A stretch of DNA of 64,000 bases from Micropterus salmoides (lineage: Eukaryota > Chordata > Actinopteri > Centrarchiformes > Centrarchidae). Positions 1 to 11,790 of the stretch are shown here, one piece after another. Position 1 is the stretch's first letter; the number at the start of each line of letters is the position of its first letter. Where the stretch lies: the NCBI RefSeq assembly GCF_014851395.1, contig NW_024040485.1:6100104-6164103 (forward strand). The letters run 5' to 3'. The translations under genes were made by a program, and so were the position numbers. A model generated the notes under the pieces. The model did not search any database. It saw only the letters and a list, made by a program, of their open reading frames with translations, and was not told the DNA's origin.

Positions 1-171
1 TGAATACATTTACTAGAGACAGCGTGCAGCAGAAGAGTGGCGACAAATCCCTGAGCTGTTTCTTGACACTTTATGCTAATCTACTCTATTATTTGCTTCC
101 ATTTGCCCTTGATGGAGACAGCTGCACCCTCAGGCATGTTGGAGAAACAGTTTTTGGATTAATTCCTGTCT

Positions 172-215
<44 letters not shown>

Positions 216-219
216 CACA
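172..219. repeat. (CA)n microsatellite
   Basis: Dinucleotide CA tract interrupted once by AA. It creates spurious His/Thr and Val/Cys open frames on the two strands. Confidence 0.95.
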
Positions 220-269
220 TATCTACACAGTGCTGGCGTTGATCTGACTTGATCTGTGTCACCACTACT

Positions 270-575
270 GGGGGGTGGCTGTGGCTCAGGAGGTAAAGCG
301 TGTTGCCTGTTAATGGAAAGATCGGTTCAATCCCCGGCTCCTCCAGGCTGCGTGTCGCCCAAAGTGTCCTTGGGCAAGATACTGAACCCCGAATTGCCCC
401 TGGTGGCTGTTCCACCAGTGTATGAATGTGTGTGAATGTTAGTTTCTGTTTGAGAATGTTAGTTTCTGTTTGAGCACTTAGGCTCAGTGTGTGAATGGTA
501 AATGTGATATAGTGTAACAGCGCTTTGAGTGGTCGCAAAGACTAGAAAGGCGCTCTACAAATACGGAGCATTTAC
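270..575 (+). mobile_element. tRNA-derived SINE
   Basis: The head has a pol III A box TGGCTCAGGAGG at 282-293 and a B box GGTTCAATCCC at 324-334, spaced as in a tRNA. A tRNA-unrelated body follows (GTCCTTGGGCAAGATACTGA near 366), then the tail GCGCTTTGAGTGGTC..AAAGGCGCTCTACAAATAC near 522-565. These body and tail phrases recur in teleost SINEs. A 20-bp unit beginning GAATGTTAGTTTCTG is duplicated in tandem at about 435-474. Confidence 0.8.
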
Positions 576-1655
576 ATATAATTTTTTGTGGAGAAAAGAA
601 CCTGTCTGGGTTTAAAATGTAACTGGAAATGTATGAAATGTTTTCACATTTTTTAGCCAGTTATGGATAAGTTTGGGAGTTTGGGTTTCTGGATTTCTAA
701 TACCCTGGTATACCATACCTTGATGCCGCCCAAGCCTAGTGAACATGCAGCTAATTTATATTTTATTGGTGCTGCACCTGCTAGCATGGTTATAATGCTG
801 GTGGTTCTAGTTCAGCAAACCATAAATGTTTAAATCTGACTAGGCTGCATACAGTGTCCTTCAATTAGGGCTGGGCGATTTGGCCAAAAATGTTAGTCAG
901 ACTTTAGCGATGCAAGGCTGTTGATTGATAGCTTTAGCTAGAAGCTGGCCATAATCACCAACAGACCTGGCGTGTTTCTCCTGTCCACTTCTATAAAATA
1001 TGTAGTTGGATTAATTTCATGTAGCATTGAAAAACACCAGCTGACTGATTGAACTGCAGACTCACAGCAGAGAGGGATATGGACAGAAGTGTGGACGTGA
1101 TCTGAAAAACCATCTCTGATCATGAAGCCTGTGTTGTTAAGTTAATATAAACTATGATGAACGGGTTGTGGATCACATCTCTCCCCTACACTGGTTTCTT
1201 TATTTTGTGTTTTATTGATGTAGGAGTGTTTTCTTTAACGATTTACTTTCCTGATTAGAGAGGCTGCTGTCGGTCATTTTAAACGTCATGTGCGCAATAA
1301 AGTTACAACAAACATTGTGGGGTATTTGAGCAGCAAAACAGAAAAAATCTGAAGTTCTAAACTTGACATGACAAGACAGAGGAAACTCTCCAGAGGAAAC
1401 AGAATTCAAGCTAGCTTCTGAAATGATTTAGATGCTCTGATGGAGGACTGATCAGGATCAGTTTAATGCTGGTGGTTCTAGTGGTTCTAGGAAACTTGAC
1501 ACTTTCGCCGCGCTTTGCACCACTTTGTGCTGGGTGCAAGAAAGGGCCATTAATCTTTTTGGTCTTTTTGATAAACGTAGGTTTTCAGCCTGCTATGTCA
1601 ATTTCTGTATTTGTTTTCATCCTGTGGGTGGCAAAATGTCAGTGCTGCATCATTC
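576..1655. other. Non-coding; one hAT-like terminus
   Basis: No supported gene. A hAT-like end (AGGGCTGGGCGATTTGGCC) begins at about 868 on the plus strand. The rest is unassigned AT-rich DNA. Confidence 0.5.
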
Positions 1656-2002
1656 ATTTTGATTTGATTTGATTTGATTTGATTTATTAGGATCCCCATT
1701 AGCTGATGCAAAGAAATGCATCCGCTACTCTTCCTGGGGTCCACACAAAACACATAACAAGAATAAAAACACACTACACAATCAATACACAGATTAAGAA
1801 ATTACCAGAAAAACACAAACAAATTTTCAACACTTCAATACAGCATTGTGCGTTGTTTTGAGTTTGTTTTGGATTTTGGAATAATATATTTACCAATTAT
1901 GGCATGCCTAGTGGGGTATGTATGTACATTAGAACTCAGAGTAAGTTGCCTATACAGACAGTCAGGAGTTTCCCATATATTTATTTTGAAGAAATTATAC
2001 TT

Positions 2003-3230
2003 TTAACCAATTACTTTTAAAAAGAGTTTACAGTGCATTTTGTTAACATTAACCCTTATTGAACAACCAAGGGCTAGACGAGCAGCTCTATTCTGAACCC
2101 TTTGTAGTTTTCCTAAATTCATCTTTGTAGTTCCTGACCAAACCACAGAGCAATAATCTAAATGTGATAGAACTAGGGTCTGCAAAACATGTTTAGTTAG
2201 ATATGGGTTTAAACACGAAGAACACCTTTTAACTACAGATATATTTCTATATATCTTTTTCACCAATTCATCTATATGTCTTGACCATGAAAAATTACAG
2301 TCTAAGGTTACCCCAAGAAGCTTTGTTTCCTGTACCTGCTCAACAGTAACATTGTTTAGTACTAAATCCAACATGGGCCTTGTCTTTAATGAATGTTTAG
2401 TTCCAAATAAGATGCTTTTAGTGTTGGCTATATTCAGGACAAGTTTATTATCAGTAATCCAGTTAAATACCATCTGCAACCCGTTGTTGAGAGCTGCAGT
2501 GATTTTTTCTAAAGTTGGTGCAGGCATATAAAGTGTTACATCATCTGCATACATAGACACAGATGCTCTTTTACAGACCAGCGGGAGATCATTCGTGAAG
2601 ATAGAGAAAAGCAATGGTCCTAGTGATGACCCTTGTGGGATCCCACATGCTACAAACCCTACCCTTGAGAAGCTTCCATTGAAATACACCTTCTGTGTTC
2701 TATCTGTTAAGTAGCTCTCTACCCATGCTAATGCAGATGGTGTAAAGCCATAACATCTGAGTTTCCCTAGAAGCAAACTATGGTCAATAATGTCAAAGGC
2801 GGAACTAAAATCTAATCATAGTGCTCCGACAATATTTTGTTGATCAATGTATTTTAACCAATCATCTGTCATTTGTGTAAGAGCTGTACAGGTTGAATGT
2901 CCTTCTCTGTAAGCATGCTGGTATTTGCTTAACAATTTATTCAAAGTGAAATAACCTTGTATCTGGTTAAATAAATTTTTTTCTAAAAGTTTACTTATAA
3001 CAGGTAACAAACTGATTGGCCGACTGTTAGAGCCAGAAAAGGCAGCACGAGCATTTTTCGCTAAGGGGATTACCTTCGCTTCTTTCCACATTTGTGGGCA
3101 CTTATTCCTCTTGAGACTGAGATTAAAGATGTAACATATGGGAGTGGAAATATAGTCTGCTACCATCCTCAATAGCTTTCCATCCTGGTTGTCCGTGCCA
3201 GGTGGCTTGTCATTATTAATAACAATTGTT
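2003..3230 (-). pseudogene. LINE reverse transcriptase remnant
   Basis: Fingers and palm are read from KPPGTDN (about 3210), WKEAKVIPLAK, RPISLLPVISKLLEK, LDFSSAFDIIDHSLL, GIPQGSSLGPLLF and the catalytic YADDVTLY (about 2545), to a thumb region with LGVTLDCNFSWSRHID. Catalytic Asp residues are intact. One in-frame TGA separates the halves just before LDFSSAF (about 2815), and a one-base frameshift lies near 3210-3225. The family is L2/CR1-like judging by these motifs. Confidence 0.85.
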
Positions 3231-3284
3231 GTACTTCTTCTCTTGTCACTTCACAAAATTTAAATGAACAGTTCTTATCATTCA

Positions 3285-3863
3285 TTATTTCATCTGATAT
3301 ACATTAATAAGTTGACTCACAGTGTGTGATGTTGGCATTTCCTGCCTTAGTTTACAAACTTTATCAGTGAAATAATTATTAAAATAATTTGCAATGTCTA
3401 CAGGTTTAGTTGTAAAAGATCCTTCCACTTCAATCCACGATGGGGTCAGGTTACTCTTTCTGCCCATGATATCATTTAAGGTACTCCAGAGCTTTTTTCC
3501 GTCATGTTTTATATAATTAATCTTAGATTCATAGTACAGTTTCTTCTTCTTTTTGTTCAACTTGGTAACATAGTTCCTCAATTTACAATACGTTTGGCAG
3601 TCATATAAGAATCCAGACGTCTTTGCCACTTCACTTGTATTTTCTCTTTGCCCCATGTACCCTATTAATTCCTCATCAACCCAAGGAGCCCTAGCAGCTC
3701 TAACAGTCAGCCTCCTAACAGGTACATACTTATCCATAACTGGGGCCAGCAATTCCATGAATACATTAAGTGCACTACCTGGGTCTCTCTGTTGAATGAC
3801 ATCAGACCAACAGATATTTCTAACATCATCCACATATGAATCACAGCAAAAACCCTTGTACAT
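3285..3863 (-). pseudogene. LINE ORF2 linker between endonuclease and RT
   Basis: An open stretch of 192 codons between the endonuclease and RT remnants. It contains APWVDEELI, KLRNYVTKLNKKKKKLYYES, KLWSTLNDIMGR and DIANYFNNYFTDKV, motifs typical of the ORF2 linker in L2/CR1 elements. It ends at a stop near 3285, before the RT frame resumes. Confidence 0.8.
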
Positions 3864-4360
3864 TCATTTATATACAATTTTTGGCCCCGCCTTTGGAACT
3901 TTAGTTTTCCTGAATAAGCCCACCAAATTATGATCACTGAAGCCGATCGAGATTGATACGGCTTTAGAACAGAGTTCAGCTACATTAGTGTAATTATGAT
4001 CTATACATGTGGATGATACAAGTCCTGACTTATTAATACTGTACATTCCCTGGTTGGCTGGTTAATAACCTGAACCAGATTACAGGCTCTAATTAAAGTA
4101 AGAATTTTCTTTTTCAGCAAACATTTTGATGCCAGAAAATCTATGTTAAAGTCTCCCAGAACATAAATTTCCTTATTTTCATTGCACGCTCGCTCAAACA
4201 TTTCTCCCAGATCGTCAAGATACTGATTTCCAGACCCTGGTGGCCTATAACAGCATCCCATCAGTATACAGTATATATCACATGACATTAGATCTTCTCT
4301 GATTTTAACTGGGATGTGGCTCTTAATGTACATGGCAACTCCTCCCCCATAAACATCCCT
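3864..4360 (-). pseudogene. LINE endonuclease remnant
   Basis: Two overlapping frames give GGGVAMYIKSHIPVK, CCYRPPGSGNQYLDDLGEMF, VLGDFNIDF and, after a frameshift near 4020-4045, STCIDHNYTN and ISIGFSDHNLV. GDFN and SDHN are active-site motifs of the exonuclease III-like domain. The N-terminal part beyond about 4360 is not readable in one frame. Confidence 0.8.
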
Positions 4361-4669
4361 ATCCCTTCTATAGATACTATATTCCTGTATCTACTGTATC
4401 TACTGTGGTATCATCAAACGTATTGTCTAAATGAGTTTCAGAAATAGCTAAAATATTAATATCATGAGATGTTAGCATGTTACTCATGTCTTGAATTGTG
4501 TTTCTTAAGCTGCAAATATTTATATGAGCTATTTTTAGTCCTTTTTAGGTAAATGTTGACATTAATAAAGTGTCTGAAAATTAGCACACATTCAGTACGA
4601 ATGTATGTATAGGTCATATGAGTGCTCACTCAAGTCGACATTCTTAGCTGACCTTTCCATTTGGACCTG

Positions 4670-5200
4670 TCATCCTCTGTCATGGCGAATGTAGGCAATG
4701 TTTCCCTTTGCTCGTTCAGCCTTCATGACGGGAACTAATTCCCTTCGCTTTATCCTTACGGCTTCAGAGTAGTCCTCATTAAAGTAAATGTTCGTACCTC
4801 TCAGTTTGTTTGCCCTGGTCATCACAGCTGCCTTGTCTTTCCATCTTAAAAACTTGACAATTATCGTTCTGTGTCGGCTTCCTGCCGTTGTAGGATCACC
4901 CATACGATGGGCTTGTTCCACCTCGATCCGTTCTTCATTCATTTCTAACTTTTCAGCTAGTATGCGGCGGACCTTGTTCTCAGTTTCTTCCCCACTCTCA
5001 CGTTGCAATTCAGGAATGCCGTCAATAATAATGTTATTCCTTTTTGACTTCGCCTCAAGATTGAAGATCCTGAAGATCCATCATATCCTTGAAAAAGATT
5101 TTCTGTGTTTCTAACATTTCCGTTAGAACGTTCACAGTAACATATTCCTCCTCAACAGCAGACTCTTTCTGAGACTTCTTAGGAGGAGCCACCTACCATA
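4670..5200 (-). pseudogene. LINE ORF1 remnant
   Basis: From 5008 to 4670 the frame gives EQAHRMGD, HRTIIVKFLRWKDKAAVM, LRGTNIYFNEDYSEAV and RRELVPVMKAER, the RRM-like C-terminal half of L1/L2-type ORF1 nucleic-acid-binding proteins. Upstream the frame is broken, but APPKKSQKESAVEEEYV can be read near 5195-5145, suggesting that most of ORF1 was present. Confidence 0.7.
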
Positions 5201-5374
5201 TGGCAAGCTTTGCTGATGGGCCCTCTGTGAGTTGATGATCATGCCTCCCTAAAAGTTTTCACTCTATTCAGCCCATCCTTGCTGTTGGCAGAGGAAAATG
5301 AAAACTGCGTTTGTGCATGTCTAGCCTATAAATATAAATAACAGCAGCAGTGGTTTGGCTTTTCCGGTTACGTT

Positions 5375-5985
5375 AGCGAGACAATCATTCGATTCGATTA
5401 TAAAACGATTATCAATGCATCTTGATGCATCATTTTTTTCTATACAGGATCCCTGGATAATTACTAAGCATTTAATTTGCGCATTAAAATCTAAAAGAAA
5501 CATCTCCTACCTCAACCCTTGACTAGTAGGTAAGTTAGTAATGACATACAGCTGATATTTAATATTACTTCGTTTCTAATTTAGCAAATGTTACATAAAT
5601 AAATAAATATTTATTCACCGCTAACTTTCACCGTCATGTTCTGCTACTCGCTCTCTCTCATTCACTCGGCTACAGATACAGAGCTGCAGAGCGTTGAGTG
5701 TTACCATGCTCGCAGTGTGCAAGTTAAAATCATTACTTGCGCATTGATATTAATGATTGTGTGACATTTTAGTGGGGTGGTTATTCATTCCGCAGCGGTG
5801 GTGTGCTGAATACACCGGAACACCGCTCCCCAGACAGTCCGGGTGCTGCACTTCAGCGAGTTCCGCCTTTTCAATTAATTATCAATTAACATTTTAAAAA
5901 ATCGATTTTTTGTTAATCGATTCATAATCTTCCACGTCCGCATCGCGATGCATCTAAGAATCAATTATTTCTCCCACCCCTACTA
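5375..5985. mobile_element. hAT-like non-autonomous repeat, partial
   Basis: The right end, read on the minus strand, is AGGGGTGGGAGAAATAATTG followed by GATGCATCGCGATGCGGAC. The left part has the related inverted motif ATCAATGCATCTTGATGCATC at about 5411-5431. This CGAT/GCATCGCGATG-rich pattern is common in teleost non-autonomous hAT-type elements. The outer left terminus and target duplication are not recognisable. Confidence 0.5.
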
Positions 5986-8900
5986 AATGCCCATTAAAAA
6001 CGTTGCACCGTTTTACCACAAGTTGAAATTATGGCAAATGATACAACTTTGTGCTTCTGTTGTATTTTTAACAATTTTTGATTTGCAGATTGTTTATCTA
6101 ATTAATTAAGCAAAACGAGAGGAGCCTTGATCCTCACCTGACAATGCCTTTGTAAACCTCCTGTATTATGTGGTTTATAATGGAGTGTGGTGCAGAAACA
6201 GTGAGGCTTACACTGTCCTGGTATCTGTCAGTGGTCATACTTGATGCACTAGATGTGATAGTTTTTGAGATGTTCTTCATTTACTTCCAGATGTCCAGAC
6301 GTCCAGATGAGCCAACCCTCCCAGGATGTAACAAAAGTATGATTACAGTACAGTACAATAATGTATAACAGTAGTATGAGACATCATGTAACACTTCATT
6401 TCTTGACGTGGCTGTTGTTTAATGAACAAGTAATAATATTCACAATAACATATGGTTTTACTGAATAATCACGTAAATATAATTTTTTAATATATCAATG
6501 TAAAGAAACCTAATTTCTTGACTGGCAACTCTCTGCTATCTCACAGAGGACATCTTTTGTCCTGTCTCAGGCACCGCAGCTTTACAATTCGCTTGGATAG
6601 CCAAGTCACAACCCTCAACACTAGATGCCTCTAAAACTTACACACTGAGCCTTTAAAGGCTGATTTTTGCTCCTGAGTGAAAGTTGATTACGGTTAAAAC
6701 TATCCTTTCTGGGCAGAACAAACACTTGATGCCAAACAGTGGATCCCTTTACAAATCTGAGGTAGAACATTCAAAACAATTATGATAAAATCTTTTTCAG
6801 CAAATATGCATGAGTAAAAATTATGTAAAATCTTAAAAATAATAATCTTAATAGAAAAATTAAGTGCTAATTCATTCATGATTTAAATGAATTAAAATCA
6901 TTTACAAACATTTATTGAACACTTAGCGATAATTGTTGTAATTATTGTTTTATTGCCCAGCCCTACTCTAAATAGTCCTTAAATCACTAAACAAATAAAC
7001 TAATTAATAAAAAGGCTGTGCTAATCCCACACTCACATTTAGTTAATTTCAATAAATGTTTAAGCATGTTTTAAGATGTTTTCAGTTCCATTTGTGTGGT
7101 GTTTTTAGCTACACAATAAGGGACATATTTAATAAGGGATATTTTATATTTTTAAAGCGCATTTTCCTTACCTAGATTAATGACAGTGCCATTTGTTAAT
7201 GGATCCTCCATATTTGAGCATATTGCAAATGTTCTGCATGGGAAAAAGTTTGTTTTGTTTGGTTCCAGTCTGCAATTTAATTTCAAGTCAATTCTTTGTT
7301 GTGTGTTTTTGTTTTAATGTTTAGCCTGTGGGGAAGGTCTGGCCACTTATCGATCAATCTACAGCGAGAGAAATGTCACAGCGTCTCCGTGGATCAGCAG
7401 ATTGGCCTTTCTGGATAAATCTCATTAACTCAGTAACATTGCCATTTTGCTGTCAGTCATCAAACCAAAATGTCAAGAGAAAACTGGCACCTTTGCTCAA
7501 AGTGGTGAGACAATTCAAACAAGGTATAAACTTGTTGTTTCTTGCTTTGCTGAAGCCTTAAACCCTGTCAACAGCGGGCTTCTAGCTCTAGTGTTGTAAA
7601 GAGGGGACCAGAAATATGGTTTCTCTGTAGGTCTTTTATTAATACCAGGGTAAAGGAGGATAATCACACACATATCTGTTCAGCATATGCACTCTCTCAA
7701 CCTGCCCCACAGAACTAAATCCTGCTTGAAATTGGGGGCTTCAGACTATCAATCACTTTGTGAAGTAGGTGTCACTTTACCCTAAAGAGTAGAGCTCTCA
7801 TTTTGGAGTTAGTTAGTGGTGAATGAGTCAGGCCATCTGCTCAGTGATGCTTAGCTTCAAATACATTAGACAATGACTGATAATAGAGTAGGGTCCAGCA
7901 TCCACAGAGCGGTGTGAGTTTGGTTTGGGCTCGGCCCACGTGTTCAAAGAGTAGAGTAACTGAAACATCGCTTGTCAGAGCTCTTCAGCATGCACAACCC
8001 TCCAAAATTCTTCTAAAAGACAACAGTAACGGAAGTGGCGTTAACTTTCTTTTTAACTACTGTACTCTTTCCTTGCTCCATGACATTCCCATAACAAGCT
8101 CAAGATTTCCATTTGAAAGTAGCAACAGACAGCACCTGAGAGCACATCACCTCACACATCAACAATTTGGGACTTTCTACCAGAGGAGATCAGTAAAGGG
8201 AGGAAAATCTGGTTAGGAATGAGTGGGGTGTGAAATATATATTTTGACAGGATGAGTTTTCAGCTCATTCTGACAGATAAGGAGCGACTCTTCAGTCCTG
8301 CCTGCGATTAAAAAAAAAAGAAGTAGAAATTCAGAGCAGGGTTCTGAAAGACTGAGCAGCTTCCCAGCAGATTGAATCCTTCTGGTTAGCTTGTTTATCT
8401 CCATATAGTGACTGGCTTACCTTACACAACCAACCAGAGACACACAGAGAGAGATTTTTAGCTACCTTGTCACTCAGGTCAATCTTAATAGAGATCTCTC
8501 TCACAGCCTGCAGTAACCACTGAAGCTCAAAGCCATGTGGAGACAAAAGCTCAGAGCTGCAACACTAAAGGCAGCTGCGGTTGTTTTGCTGCTTTTCAAG
8601 CTTTCAGTTCAGCTTCAGCTACTCCCTCAGAAGGTCACTGGATACACAACACGTCCTCAAACCTTAATCACAAAATGAGTTGTTTGTCTTCCAAAACAAC
8701 AAACTTGAAAACAATTCACATCAGTGGTTTTAGATTCAGCCACATGCAACATCTATGGTTAAGGTCTGGTTAAGTTTAGGCAACAACAAATAGTCTGCTA
8801 CATCAAAATCACACGCTTTATGCGCTCAATCAACCACCACCCCTCCGTGCCTGATCACACCACACTCATTTGTGCGATACATAGTGGTGCAACGGCTCAC

Positions 8901-10924
8901 AAAACTCACAGTAGCCTCTGATGTAGCCGCCTCTCTCTGTCTGTAGTCACTACTCTGTAGTCTCACTCAGTGCCACAGCACTATCTGATACACATCATGA
9001 GTAAGAGCCGATCAACACTTGGGAGTCAGTAGCTGCTCCGGCAAGCAGCGGAGCTGTGTGTCGAAGTGAAGGCAGCAGATATTACTGAAGCAGGAATAAA
9101 CATCACAGTCGTATGATCTGTTTCTGTGACGACGAGCAGCCCAGTGTCCCTGTTATGCCACTGAAAATGCCTGAAGTCACAGCCTACAGGGTTTTCACCA
9201 TATAATGTATATCTGGGGAAAAAGGTACATCTGGAAGCTTGGTGATGTAGCAACTTTCTAGCTGATCATGAAGTGGCTCCTAATGGATTTGGTCATGGAA
9301 AATGAGACAAAGAAGATTGGTATCGCTTCTCAATCAGCAAAGCTAATTGGATAGCTCTCTCCAGGTTGCAATTTGTCAACAGCACAAATCCGCCAAGTTT
9401 GTTCAATTTTACCAAAACATATGTTTACTTTGTCTCAGTGAAGAAATACACTGAAGACAGCTTTTCCACTGAAATGAATTAAATTAAAACTTGATTTTGA
9501 AATATTTTACAGACATGTGATGACACTTTTACTGATCATACTTTTACTTTACAAAAGTTGTTGATTAGAAAAAGTTGACAAAAAATGACCCCTGAACACC
9601 AAAGTGTGGAGGTAACTGAGGGAGCTGAATGCAGCGTGACAAGTCAGCCGTGGTGCCAATTTGCCCCAGAGCAAAACTTCAACAAACAAATCCCTTCCAC
9701 CCTAAAACCTTTTCCCCATAGACTGCCATTTTAAAAGAGACAGGACTCCTCGATTATAAAGAAGTAATTTCTCAGCCAAGGTTTTGCCAGAGCCGAGAAA
9801 AGTTATTTTCTCAGATGTCAAGGAGATATTACAATTAAAATATGTCAATCTGTTCATTTTATACAGTTTTCAACCATCAACAACACAACAATCCATTTTA
9901 GCTCTCCCTTTTTTGTTAACCTTTAATTTTTTGCCAGTTTCTATTTAGCATTTGCATCCACGTGGGAGCTTACTGACAAAACTAAAAACACTCAAAGAAA
10001 GTTGAATATACCAAAGCTACACAGCGTGAAGTGGTTTTACTGCCTCTCTCTCTCCCTACCTCTCTGGCTTTGCTTGGTAAAACTCTGACTAAAGTGAAGT
10101 GCATGTCGACACACTCAACCCACCTGGCTGTTAGCATTAAGTCTGGGTTAAGAGCAGAGAGGTGTGCCGACGCTGGAAACATAAATGACTGTGGGGAAAG
10201 TAATCATCATGCAGAGCTGCTGGCGGGAGTCAGAGAGGAACCCTGTCAGACTCTGAAATGTGAGTGTGTGAGTTTGTGTTTGTGTTTAAATGACTATGGA
10301 GAATGCAATTACCATGCAGGTCTGGTAGCAAGAGACACAGAGGAGGTTTTGTCTGGATTTACATGTGTGTAGATGGGTTCTTGTGAGGTGATCACACACT
10401 CAAACACTAAGTGGAGAGATAAAAGACTATGTGTGTGTGTGTGTGTGTGTGTGTTGACCTGTCACTGTCCACCATTGTTGATGCCGCTCATGTCTCTCCA
10501 TCCATCCTCTGAGGCCGGTTGTCACTCAGCTCTTTAATGAAACCTAAATGAATGTGGAAAAGGTCTATTAATTATTGTAACAGACATCTTATTAAGAAAA
10601 CACAGAGGCATGAAATTAGACAAAATTGGACATGGAGGTGTGACAAACTTAAACTTAAATGTGTTTTTTTGACATTCTTAGTGAAGTCAAGAGCAGCTGT
10701 CCAAGAAGAAACTACATGTTAACTGTCCGGCAATCAGACTTTAATATTAAAATAATGCCACACACCATCAATCACTCGATCCTCAGACATTCTTCACATA
10801 AAAATGTAAATCAATACGTATTTCTGTGTGCAAGAACTTTGTCGTAATAACAACATATTAAATTATCATTATCAAGGAAATCATTTGTGTCCTCAAATGC
10901 CACTCTCTAGCATTCATATTAGTG
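5986..10924. other. Intergenic, no gene recognised
   Basis: Only short open frames without recognisable domains. A hAT-like terminus facing left (ATTGCCCAGCCCTA) ends at about 6966, and a (GT)n tract lies at 10431-10454. The rest is unassigned. Confidence 0.5.
10431..10454. repeat. (GT)n microsatellite
   Basis: A run of twelve GT units. Confidence 0.9.
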
Positions 10925-11252
10925 CTGAAACAATTAGTCTATTTAACGGTTCATTAATCAACATCATTTTGATCATCATTTATGAAGCAAAAAAATAAAA
11001 AAAACATTCACTGCTTCCAGCTTTTCAAATGGGAAGATTTTCAGCCTTTTTATTTGATTTGTGTCGTTATAAACTTAAAATCTTTGCTTGTTTTGTCTGA
11101 CCAACAGTCCATAATCCGCAGTAAAGATGTGACCTTGGGCTCTGGGAAATGGTAACAGACATTTTAGAGACTAAACAATTAATCAAGGCTTCCACAAAAT
11201 AATCAACAGATTAATCTATGATACAAAAGTATCCTTAATTGCAACCCTAATT
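10925..11252. repeat. Dispersed teleost repeat (ATTAATC/GCTGAAAC family)
   Basis: Begins GTGCTGAAACAATTAGTC and ends TTGCAACCCT. Between are AATCAACAGATTAATC and related motifs shared with copies at about 20480-20810, 38925-39170, 50795-50865, 53030-53290 and 61190-61460. No protein is encoded. Superfamily not determined. Confidence 0.55.
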
Positions 11253-11489
11253 TATATTTCATTCAAGTGATTATTCCGATTGTAGGGTGGATATGAACAC
11301 ATCAGCCTGGAGCCTGCCACATGTGGATTATAACCATTTCAAGTTACCATGTACAATATTCAAACCTAAATAACTGGTGCAAACACGTGAAAAAATATTT
11401 ACTAAGCATTGTTAATTACAGTCTCAGATAACGCACACAAAACAATTAAACATAGCTAGAAAATGATTTAGAGATTGAGTTAAAGATTT

Positions 11490-11790
11490 CATCTAATTGC
11501 ATTTCTGGGGCTTGATTCCAGTTTCTGTTGTCCTGATGGAGTGGACAGCAGCTCAGCCTGTTAATCATTTCCCATGCAGCCAGCGGCAGAGGGTATATCA
11601 GCCTGGCCTTATCAGCAGGAGCCACAAAGGGCTGAGGGTGAAGTGGAGTGGATGGGGAGAGGAGAACAGCTCCTCTGGAAGGCAGCTAATGATCATCTCC
11701 GCTGACGGAGCCTGACACTGGGCCTGGGGCGCTGCAACCACGGCCTCTCTGTGGAGGGCCGACAGCGGCAGCAACAGCTAGCGTGTAATT
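11490..11790. other. GC-richer island, candidate conserved non-coding element
   Basis: A block of higher GC in AT-rich surroundings, with GATA-type sites (CCTTATCAG, GGTATATCAG), a CAGCTC/CAGCTAATGATC segment, and no recognisable protein in its 72-codon frame. The base composition suggests selection or a regulatory role, but conservation cannot be tested here. Confidence 0.25.

Larger units (their letters stand above)
1656..5210 (-). mobile_element. L2/CR1-like non-LTR retrotransposon (LINE), decayed
   Basis: Minus-strand element of about 3.5 kb. It has ORF1 remnants (about 5200-4670), an apurinic-type endonuclease (about 4360-3864), a linker (3863-3285), and a reverse transcriptase (about 3230-2003). 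The 3' end lies at 1656-1690 in short TTGAT-type tandem repeats next to ATTAGGATCCCCATTAGCTG, as expected for L2/CR1 tails. Frames are broken at several points, so it is not autonomous. The nearest neighbours are a SINE and a hAT-like repeat, consistent with a transposon-rich intergenic block. Confidence 0.85.

Noticed and set aside
282..334. Functional tRNA gene from the A and B boxes
   Set aside because: The body continues into a SINE tail and the acceptor stem cannot pair; it is a tRNA-derived SINE head.
89..538. Minus-strand frame of 149 codons
   Set aside because: Runs through the SINE and the (CA)n tract; composition explained by repeats.
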